Assembly (NCBI GenBank): GCA_011525265.1
Contig: WTHV01000114.1
Coordinates: 1 to 10,119, forward strand
Reading direction: 5' to 3'
From: Alphaproteobacteria bacterium
Lineage (GTDB): Bacteria > Pseudomonadota > Alphaproteobacteria > Puniceispirillales > Puniceispirillaceae
DNA: 10,119 bases
The position numbers and the translations under genes are program-made. The notes under the pieces are model-generated. The model saw only the letters and a program-made list of their open reading frames with translations, did not search any database and was not told the origin of the DNA. Below, one piece after another: positions 1-5,229 of the stretch. Each line of letters opens with the position of its first letter. Position 1 is the stretch's first letter.

Positions 1-1
1 G

Positions 2-1054
2 CGTGAGGCTATTACCGCTGAAGTTGCTAAGATGAAAGAAGAGGCGCTTGAAGCAGGCGGTCTTTATGTTATCGGCACAGAGCGTCATGAATCACGGCGC
101 ATTGATAATCAGCTTCGTGGTCGTACAGGCCGCCAAGGTGATCCAGGCGCATCAAAATTCTTCTTATCTTTGCAAGATGATCTTATGCGTATCTTTGGGT
201 CTGAAAAATTAGACGGGATGCTGCAAAAGCTTGGCCTTGATGAAGGCGAGGCGATCACCCATGCGTGGATTAATAAGGCTGTTGAAAAAGCCCAATCCAA
301 AGTTGAGGCACATAATTTCGAAATCAGAAAACAGCTTTTGCGTTTTGATGATGTGATGAATGACCAACGCCAAGTCATCTTTGCCCAACGCCGTGATATT
401 ATGGAAGCCACAGATGTTAATGATACGGTGGTTGATATGCGCCATGATGTGGTGGAATCAATCATTGATGATGCTATCCCGCAAGGCAGCTTTGTTGACC
501 AATGGGATGCTGACAAATTTCAAGCAGATTGTGCGCAATTCTTGGGCTTGAATGTGCCGGCTAAAGACTGGTTTGCCGAAGATGGTATTGCTGAAATTGA
601 ATTATCAGATCGTCTAATCGCGCAATCAGATAAGCATATGGCAGAAAAAGCCGTTCGCTTTAGCCCTGATGTGATGCGTATGGCTGAAAAATCATTGCTG
701 TTACAAGTGCTTGATCAACAATGGAAAGAGCATTTGCTTGGTCTTGATCAGTTGCGTCAGGGTATTGGTCTTCGTGCCTATGCGCAAAAAGATCCGCTCA
801 ATGAGTATAAAAAAGAAGCCTTTGGTATGTTTGAAGACATGCTTGAAAAGATGCGTCGCATGGTGACACTTGCGCTATCTCATGTTGAGGTGCGCTCACC
901 AGAAGAGCAAGAAGCTGCCGCAAAGCAAGCTGAAGCACAAAGACGCGCAGCAGAAAAGGTGAATGTCGCAACAGCAAGCCAAAAAATTGGCCGTAATGAT
1001 GCCTGTCCTTGCGGGTCTGGTAAAAAATATAAGCATTGTCACGGTGCGCTATAA
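2..1054 (+). CDS. secA: Protein translocase subunit SecA, C-terminal part (5' end outside window)
   Basis: SecA is the ATPase motor that pushes preproteins through SecYEG at the inner membrane. Only the last 350 codons are here; the frame is already open at the first base, so roughly the first 550 residues lie upstream. Visible near the fragment start (residues about 25-49) is the C-terminal helicase motif with GTERHESRRIDNQ and LRGRTGRQGDPG, which lies in the second nucleotide-binding fold. The helical scaffold follows (FDDVMNDQR, about 115-123), then the helical wing, and a later scaffold part with LDQQWKEHLLGLDQLRQGI. A charged Ala/Glu/Gln linker leads to the zinc-binding tail CPCGSGKKYKHCHG, which binds SecB and lipids in well-studied SecA proteins. 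All zinc ligands (C-x-C...CH) are present and the tail ends two residues later. The gene looks intact as far as visible. Identity is certain. Confidence 0.98.
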   Translation, partial: REAITAEVAKMKEEALEAGGLYVIGTERHESRRIDNQLRGRTGRQGDPGASKFFLSLQDDLMRIFGSEKLDGMLQKLGLDEGEAITHAWINKAVEKAQSKVEAHNFEIRKQLLRFDDVMNDQRQVIFAQRRDIMEATDVNDTVVDMRHDVVESIIDDAIPQGSFVDQWDADKFQADCAQFLGLNVPAKDWFAEDGIAEIELSDRLIAQSDKHMAEKAVRFSPDVMRMAEKSLLLQVLDQQWKEHLLGLDQLRQGIGLRAYAQKDPLNEYKKEAFGMFEDMLEKMRRMVTLALSHVEVRSPEEQEAAAKQAEAQRRAAEKVNVATASQKIGRNDACPCGSGKKYKHCHGAL

Positions 1055-1082
1055 AAGGCGTCACTCTTCGCATGAGGTGAGC

Positions 1083-1088
1083 AGGAGG
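1083..1088 (+). promoter_or_regulatory. Strong Shine-Dalgarno (AGGAGG) upstream of the DUF1178 gene
   Basis: This is a perfect AGGAGG in the 48-base gap between secA and the DUF1178 gene. It lies 14 bases before the ATG at 1103, longer than the usual 5-9. No alternative in-frame start lies closer, and the protein N-terminus MIKYQLIC fits the family, so the ATG is kept. The short gap and lack of a terminator suggest co-transcription with secA. Confidence 0.55.
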
Positions 1089-1102
1089 CAGTTTGTTTTC
1101 TG

Positions 1103-1627
1103 ATGATTAAATATCAGCTTATTTGTGCACAAGATCATGAATTTGAAGGGTGGTTTTCAAATTCATCAGCCTTTGATGATCAAAAGGCGGCAGGTTATGT
1201 GGATTGCCCTATTTGTGGGACAAATGACGTGCGCCGCGCTCTTATGGCACCGAACCTAAATAGCCCAAAAAGCCGCAAAAACCCCGATGCGCCTGCTGTC
1301 CCGCAGATGCAAGATGTCCCGCAAGAGATTGTCTCTAATCAGCCACCAAAACCAAATGCCGATGAAAACCCGCTTGCCCAACTAAGCCCAGCTGATCAGG
1401 CGGCTGTTGTGGGAGCGGCAATGAGTGCTTTGCGCGATATGCATAAAAAGGTGAAAAAAGACTTCACCAATGTTGGTGATAAATTCGCAGATGAAGCGCG
1501 CAAAATGCATTATGGCGAAGAAGAGCAAAAGCCCATCTATGGCACGACCTCACAAGAGGAAAGAGATGAGCTAGAAGATGAGGGCATCATCTATCATCAC
1601 CTGCCAGATTTGCCGCCAGAACATTAG
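1103..1627 (+). CDS. DUF1178 family protein
   Basis: This is a 174-residue protein of the DUF1178 family, common in alpha- and betaproteobacteria; no function is known to me. The N-terminus has a zinc-ribbon look: C8 with H12 (LICAQDHEFEGWF), then C35-x2-C38 (CPICG), followed by the family-typical ALMAPN at about 46-51. The middle (about 55-90) is Pro/Asn-rich and probably disordered. The C-terminal half is helical and carries the conserved NVGDKFADEARKMHYGE (about 123-139), a PIYG element, and a Pro-rich end. There is no signal peptide or membrane segment, so it is probably cytoplasmic. Metal binding is inferred from the cysteine spacing only. It lies 48 bases after secA and converges on ubiG, with 17 bases between the two stop codons. 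Confidence 0.9.
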   Translation: MIKYQLICAQDHEFEGWFSNSSAFDDQKAAGYVDCPICGTNDVRRALMAPNLNSPKSRKNPDAPAVPQMQDVPQEIVSNQPPKPNADENPLAQLSPADQAAVVGAAMSALRDMHKKVKKDFTNVGDKFADEARKMHYGEEEQKPIYGTTSQEERDELEDEGIIYHHLPDLPPEH

Positions 1628-1644
1628 ATAAAGGCTATTAGACG

Positions 1645-2379
1645 TTATAGTCTCTGGCCAGCCGCGGCATAATTGACACCCATAAAAGACGATGTGCGAA
1701 ACCCGCCTGTGAGGGAGGGCACAAAGCCTGTGAGGTGGTCAAGCATGATGCCTTGCGCGCGGAACTCAGCTTGTAATTCTGAAGGTTTTACGAATTTTTC
1801 AAATTCATGCGTGCCTCTTGGGATTTGCTTTGTGATATACTCCGCACCAATTTTGACAGTCGCAAGTGCCGCCATTGTGCGGTTGATTGTGGTAATCACT
1901 ACAAGCCCTTTGGGGGCAAGCATATCAGTGATGGCGTGAATAAAAGGGGCGCGTGATGCCACATGTTCAATCACTTCTGAGCTATAGATAAGGTCAAATT
2001 GATGGCCTTCTTTTGCCAAGACCTCTGATAGGCAAGCACGATAGGTGATATCTAAGCCTTGGGCAGTGGCATGGGCCTTTGCGGCTGTTATGGCCGCGCT
2101 TGAAGCATCTATTGCTGTCACCTTCGCGCCAAGGCGCGCAAAAGGTTCTGCCAATAAGCCGCCGCCACAACCAATATCAAGAATAGAGAGTGCGCTTAAG
2201 TCTTTGGTCTGACCATCCGTTGTAAGCCCATAGCGCTTTATCATATCCAAAATAAAGCCAATGCGCACAGGTGTGAAATGATGAAGCGGTGCCATTGGCC
2301 CGTTCATATCCCACCAGCTATCACCTAGCTGGTCAAATTGTGCGGTATCTTTGATGTCCTGACTGGTTACGTGCTGCAT
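1645..2379 (-). CDS. ubiG: Ubiquinone biosynthesis O-methyltransferase UbiG
   Basis: UbiG is a class I SAM-dependent methyltransferase that performs both O-methylations in ubiquinone synthesis, at the inner membrane face. The 244-residue product matches the usual length of about 240. The N-terminal segment FDQLGDSWWDMNGPMAPLH (about 15-33) is diagnostic. Motif I is LDIGCGGG (67-74), followed by the acidic ribose-binding position in AIDAS (89-93). The EVIEHV motif is at 135-140, and the INRT and PRGTHEFEKFVKP stretches (about 165-199) are typical. The frame stays open upstream to an ATG at 2481, adding 34 residues. I prefer 2379 because the family alignment begins there, an AAAAAGGG lies upstream (13 bases away), and the 2481 start has no ribosome site. 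It is divergent from lysC, as is common in alphaproteobacteria. Confidence 0.95.
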   Translation of the reverse strand: MQHVTSQDIKDTAQFDQLGDSWWDMNGPMAPLHHFTPVRIGFILDMIKRYGLTTDGQTKDLSALSILDIGCGGGLLAEPFARLGAKVTAIDASSAAITAAKAHATAQGLDITYRACLSEVLAKEGHQFDLIYSSEVIEHVASRAPFIHAITDMLAPKGLVVITTINRTMAALATVKIGAEYITKQIPRGTHEFEKFVKPSELQAEFRAQGIMLDHLTGFVPSLTGGFRTSSFMGVNYAAAGQRL

Positions 2380-2409
2380 CGCAATGACAGTGCCCTTTTT
2401 GTGCGCAAT

Positions 2410-2437
2410 TTGCTGGATGATAAGGCTATGATAGAAT
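2410..2437 (+). promoter_or_regulatory. Candidate lysC promoter (TTGCTG - 16 - TAGAAT, extended -10)
   Basis: The -35-like TTGCTG is at 2410-2415 and the -10 TAGAAT (5 of 6 to consensus) at 2432-2437. A TGA just before the -10 gives an extended -10 (TGn). Transcription from here would give lysC a leader of about 150 bases containing the hairpin at 2522-2565. The -35 is weak, so this is a tentative assignment by eye. Confidence 0.35.
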
Positions 2438-2521
2438 AAGCGCTTGTATCCCTGCGTTGGTATGTATATGACAAATGCCATAGTTTTTAACGTTTAAGAC
2501 GGCACTGCATCGCTGCGTGCC

Positions 2522-2565
2522 ATGCCTTTCATCAAAAGGATGCTCCTTTGTTGATGGGAAGGCAT
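2522..2565 (+). promoter_or_regulatory. Large imperfect hairpin in the lysC leader
   Basis: The left arm is ATGCCTT (2522-2528), CATCAA (2530-2535) and AAGGA (2536-2540). The loop is TGC (2541-2543). The right arm is TCCTT (2544-2548), TTGATG (2551-2556) and AAGGCAT (2559-2565). That makes 18 Watson-Crick pairs, interrupted by a 1x2 internal loop and a two-base bulge. There is no T-run after it, so it is not a simple terminator in either direction. It sits 31 bases before the chosen lysC start. The downstream arm contains GGGAAGG, a Shine-Dalgarno-like stretch that would be partly hidden in the stem. A role in controlling lysC is inference; a DNA operator or RNA processing site is equally possible. 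Confidence 0.6.
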
Positions 2566-2596
2566 TATGATCTTAAAATAGATGGGCGGCCCTAGC

Positions 2597-3817
2597 ATGG
2601 CAAGAATTGTTCAGAAATTTGGTGGAACTTCGGTCGGAGACCTTGATCGTATCCGCAATGTAGCACAGCGTGTTAAAGCAGAAGTAGATGCTGGTAACGA
2701 AGTAGCAGTGGTGGTGTCTGCCATGTCTGGTACAACAAACCAGCTTGTGGAATGGGCGCGTGATATTGGCCCGCTTCATGATGCGCGCGAATATGATACC
2801 ATTGTCGCAACGGGAGAGCAGGTCACGGTCGGCCTTTTGGCCATTGCGCTTCAAAATAGTGGGATTGATGCTCGCTCTTGGCTTGGCTGGCAGGTGCCGT
2901 TTAAAACAGATAGCACGCATAGCTCTGCGCGAATCGAAGAGATTCAGGCTGAAGAAATCGCAAAACGCCTCAGTAACGGGCAGGTTGCAGTTGTGGCAGG
3001 CTTTCAAGGTGTGTCTGATGAGGGACGTATCACAACTTTGGGACGCGGCGGCTCAGATACATCAGCCGTAGCATTGGCAGCAGCGCTCAATGCCGATAGA
3101 TGCGATATCTACACAGATGTGGATGGCGTCTATACAACCGACCCGCGCATTATGCCAAAAGCGCGCAAGCTTGACCAAATTACCTTTGAAGAAATGCTTG
3201 AAATGGCATCAGCAGGGGCAAAGGTTTTGCAAACACGCTCTGTGGCAATGGGTATGCGTCATAATGTTAAAATCCAAGTGCGCTCTAGCTTTAATGATGA
3301 GCCTGGCACAATGGTCGTAGATGAGGATAATCAAATGGAACAACAAAAAATTAGCGGTATCGCCTATAGCGCAGATGAGGCGCGCATTACGATTGTTGGC
3401 TTGCAAGATAAGCCAGGTGTGGCCGCTGGCATTTTCAAAGCTTTGGCGGATGCGCATGTGAATATTGACATGATTGTGCAATCAGGCTCTGCAAGCCACG
3501 ATACAACAGATATTACCTTTTCAGTGAGCGCAAGCGATGCACAGAAGGCTAATGCTGTGATTGAAGGCTTGAAGAGTGACCTGCCTTATGAGCATATTGT
3601 CTCTGATACAAATATTGCAAAAATCTCAATCATCGGTACCGCAATGCGCACACAAGCCGGCATTGCCAATATGATGTTTAGCTCGCTCTCAGATAAGGGT
3701 GTAAACTTGCAAGTTATCTCAACAAGCGAGATTAAAATCTCTGTTTTGATCGATTCTGCCTATACCGAACTAGCCGTGCGCACATTGCATGACGCTTTTG
3801 AGCTACATTTAGCGTAA
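2597..3817 (+). CDS. lysC: Aspartate kinase (aspartokinase)
   Basis: The enzyme phosphorylates L-aspartate with ATP, the first committed step to lysine, methionine, threonine and diaminopimelate. The product has 406 residues, standard for the monofunctional Bacillus/Corynebacterium-type enzyme. The kinase domain has KFGGTSVGD (7-15), ATGEQVTVGL (71-80), and the substrate/ATP region GFQGVSDEGRITTLGRGGSD (135-154) with IYTDVDGVYTTDPR (171-184). Two ACT regulatory domains follow: one around 264-330 (VGLQDKPGVAAGIFKAL, TTDITF) and one around 342-400 (SIIGTAMRTQAGIANMMF, then VISTSEIKISVLI). Feedback inhibition by lysine and/or threonine is expected from the family. An ATG 15 bases upstream (2582) would add MGGPS, but MARIVQKFGGTSV is the usual N-terminus. 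Neither start has a good Shine-Dalgarno. An internal start may yield a separate beta subunit. Confidence 0.96.
   Translation: MARIVQKFGGTSVGDLDRIRNVAQRVKAEVDAGNEVAVVVSAMSGTTNQLVEWARDIGPLHDAREYDTIVATGEQVTVGLLAIALQNSGIDARSWLGWQVPFKTDSTHSSARIEEIQAEEIAKRLSNGQVAVVAGFQGVSDEGRITTLGRGGSDTSAVALAAALNADRCDIYTDVDGVYTTDPRIMPKARKLDQITFEEMLEMASAGAKVLQTRSVAMGMRHNVKIQVRSSFNDEPGTMVVDEDNQMEQQKISGIAYSADEARITIVGLQDKPGVAAGIFKALADAHVNIDMIVQSGSASHDTTDITFSVSASDAQKANAVIEGLKSDLPYEHIVSDTNIAKISIIGTAMRTQAGIANMMFSSLSDKGVNLQVISTSEIKISVLIDSAYTELAVRTLHDAFELHLA
3323..3817 (+). other. Probable internal ribosome site and in-frame aspartokinase beta-subunit ORF within lysC
   Basis: Inside lysC a GAGGA (3323-3327) stands 7 bases before an in-frame ATG at 3335 (Met247 of LysC). 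It is a better ribosome site than that of the full-length gene. Starting there gives 160 residues, beginning MEQQKISGIAYS and covering exactly the two ACT domains. The Bacillus subtilis and Corynebacterium glutamicum lysC genes make an alpha2beta2 enzyme from just such an internal start at this place in the protein. The sequence shows the site and spacing; that it is used here is inference. Confidence 0.5.
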
Positions 3818-3845
3818 GAAAATTTAGATTTTTCTTGCGTTTAGC
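3811..3845 (+). terminator. Possible lysC terminator hairpin overlapping the stop codon
   Basis: The left arm at 3811-3822 (AGCGTAAGAAAA) pairs with 3830-3841 (TTTTCTTGCGTT) over 12 pairs, two of them G-T, around a 7-base loop. The stem includes the lysC TAA. The tail is only a short TTT followed by AGCG, so termination by this hairpin alone would be weak. The TTTAGCGT flanking the left arm is repeated after the right arm. Confidence 0.4.
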
Positions 3846-3885
3846 GTGCAAATAGGTGTTTTATGTGTCTTTTTAGTGCTTTAGG

Positions 3886-3916
3886 GAAAAATTTCTAGTA
3901 AAAATAGTAATTTTTC
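3886..3916. repeat. AT-rich inverted repeat upstream of the rodZ-like gene
   Basis: GAAAAATT (3886-3893) is perfectly mirrored by AATTTTTC (3909-3916). Inside these, CTA (3895-3897) is mirrored by TAG (3905-3907), with a symmetric T-T mismatch between the arms and a GTAAAAA centre. The dyad sits 125 bases before the chosen start of the rodZ-like gene and 68 bases after lysC. It could be a regulator-binding site or an AT-only transcript hairpin helping to end lysC; the sequence does not decide. Confidence 0.55.
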
Positions 3917-4041
3917 GACATAGTGTGAAAAATGGGATAACTAACTGGTTAGGCTCATGTAGCACCAGCTTGTTTAAGGGTTGTGCCTTGCAAAACAAAA
4001 AAGGACAAGATAAGAGGCAACACGCTTCTCTCGAGGACCTC

Positions 4042-5100
4042 ATGGACGATAGCACAATCAGCTATGGTGGCGAAGCTTTGCGCGCAGAACGTGAAAAAGC
4101 GGGCGTTGATATCCCAACCTTATCTTTCGAATTGCGCATCCCAAAAAATTATCTGCACGCTCTAGAAGCTGAAACTTATGACGAGTTGCCAGGCGCTACA
4201 TATGGCTATGGGTATATTAAGAGTTATTGTAAGTTCCTTGGCATTGATGATACGCCCTTTCTTGATACCTACAAGATGCGCACATCAGCAGCTGACAGTC
4301 GTCCAGAATATTCTTTCCCTGATGAGGCGCTAGAGCCGCGTATGTCGGGGGCTATGACAGCGATGCTTGTCGTGCTTGTCCTGCTAACAGGCTATATTGG
4401 CTGGCAAGTTTTTGACAGGTTCCAAGGTGCGCCAACACAAGATACAACGCTTGTGGCAAGCATAGCCGTGCAAAATGAACCAGCTGGCGCTGACGTGGCG
4501 CAGGTTACAGATGTGGCACCAGCGCCAAATACGGAAAACGCCTCTGTCGAAGATGAGGCATCATCAGATGAAGATGAGACAGTTACAGCACCGCAAGAAG
4601 AGACACAAACGGCCTCACTTGAAACAAATGAAGCCAATGATGCAGAGGCTACACCAAAAGCTGACGCGGTAGCTGAAAGCCAGACACAAGAGACACAAAC
4701 CGCGAGCGCTACTCAAAATGACGCTGGGCAGACAGACGCTGCGCAAACAGTCGCTGCCCAAAAGTCATCAGATGATGACCAACCTCAGCAATCAAGTGCG
4801 GCACAGGCAAATGTGCGTGTACCAGCAGAAGAGATTGTCATTTCTGCTAGCTCAGCCGCGTGGGTTGAGGTGGTATCTGAAAATGGTGACGTTATCTTAA
4901 GTAAGCTGTTCCAAGAAGGTGAAGATTATATCGCACCAGCTAATCAAAAGCTGTATCTCAGCACAGGTAATGCAGGTGGGCTTGTTCTTTTGATTCCCGG
5001 TCTTGATGCGTTCCAAGCAGGTGCTGTTGGTGAAATTATCAGAGATTTACCATTGAGCCGTGAGTCAATTAGGTCACGCCGCTCTGCTGTTACCCAATAA
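4042..5100 (+). CDS. rodZ: RodZ-like membrane protein: cytoplasmic HTH, one TM segment, C-terminal DUF4115
   Basis: RodZ couples the MreB cytoskeleton to the rod-shape cell-wall machinery. This 352-residue product has its layout. An HTH domain lies at about 10-66 (GEALRAEREKAGVDIPTL, then YGYGYIKSYCKFLGID). One TM helix lies at about 103-124 (AMLVVLVLLTGYIGW). A long acidic Gln/Thr/Ala-rich linker spans about 126-256, and a beta-rich DUF4115 domain about 261-346 (WVEVVSENGDVI). Y54 and Y58 fall where E. coli RodZ has the MreB-contacting F60 and Y64, as I recall them. The start at 4042 has a close GAGGA and puts the HTH about 10 residues in, as in relatives. A TTG at 3988 with AAGGG 7 bases before it, or an ATG at 3925, would extend the N-terminus. 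The following genes, ispG and hisS, also follow rodZ in E. coli. Confidence 0.85.
   Translation: MDDSTISYGGEALRAEREKAGVDIPTLSFELRIPKNYLHALEAETYDELPGATYGYGYIKSYCKFLGIDDTPFLDTYKMRTSAADSRPEYSFPDEALEPRMSGAMTAMLVVLVLLTGYIGWQVFDRFQGAPTQDTTLVASIAVQNEPAGADVAQVTDVAPAPNTENASVEDEASSDEDETVTAPQEETQTASLETNEANDAEATPKADAVAESQTQETQTASATQNDAGQTDAAQTVAAQKSSDDDQPQQSSAAQANVRVPAEEIVISASSAAWVEVVSENGDVILSKLFQEGEDYIAPANQKLYLSTGNAGGLVLLIPGLDAFQAGAVGEIIRDLPLSRESIRSRRSAVTQ
4598..4700 (+). repeat. Short direct repeat in the RodZ linker coding region
   Basis: The 13-base AAGAGACACAAAC occurs at 4598-4610 and again at 4688-4700, in the same reading frame, encoding ETQT in each copy. Both copies lie in the low-complexity linker between membrane helix and DUF4115, so this probably reflects linker expansion by local duplication. 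Confidence 0.6.
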
Positions 5101-5137
5101 CCACTTTATCATCTAACAGATTTGGCTCTTTTCTGGC

Positions 5138-5222
5138 GTGGTGCTAGGGACTGGTCAATGTTAGGATTATGCATTATACCACTATTGATTATTCCGATTT
5201 GTCCGCTGTCCTAAGGTGCCAC
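5138..5222 (+). promoter_or_regulatory. Possible structured leader hiding the ispG ribosome site
   Basis: The 129-base gap between rodZ and ispG holds an imperfect long-range inverted repeat. 5138-5145 pairs with 5215-5222, and 5147-5151 with 5208-5212: 13 pairs, four of them G-T, with one mismatch and one bulge. A small hairpin nests inside (TGGT 5152-5155 with ACCA 5178-5181, plus AATG with CATT). The only Shine-Dalgarno-like sequence before ispG, AAGG at 5213-5216, lies in the outer stem. The fold was found by eye and its stability is not calculated. Confidence 0.3.
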
Positions 5223-5229
5223 ACATATC

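Noticed and set aside
109..516. 135-codon open frame on the minus strand
   Set aside because: Lies wholly antisense to well-conserved secA and has no recognisable protein features; a shadow of codon bias.
1633..1659. Bidirectional terminator between convergent DUF1178 and ubiG (AGAC/GTCT with outer GGC/GCC)
   Set aside because: Only 4 pairs in the inner stem with uneven internal loops and no T-run; too weak to annotate.
2445..2474. ubiG promoter on the minus strand (TTGTCA - 18 - GATACA)
   Set aside because: Good -35 but the -10 matches only 3 of 6 positions; not better than chance in an AT-rich gap.
2522..2554. Ten-codon frame MPFIKRMLLC inside the lysC leader hairpin, considered as an attenuation leader peptide
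   Set aside because: No ribosome site before it, only one lysine codon, and no terminator/antiterminator pair follows.
2440..2596. Lysine riboswitch upstream of lysC
   Set aside because: The leader shows one long simple hairpin, not the five-helix lysine riboswitch, and there is no expression platform with a T-tract.
2573..3007. 144-codon open frame on the minus strand, starting inside lysC and running to the lysC leader
   Set aside because: Antisense to the conserved kinase domain, Cys/His-rich by codon mirror, no family resemblance and no ribosome site seen.
3915..3941. rodZ promoter TCGACA - 15 - GATAAC
   Set aside because: The spacer is too short for a normal sigma-70 promoter; left out of the features.
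4392..4637. 81-codon minus-strand frame, Ser/Val-rich
   Set aside because: It mirrors the low-complexity acidic linker of the RodZ-like protein; composition explains the open frame.
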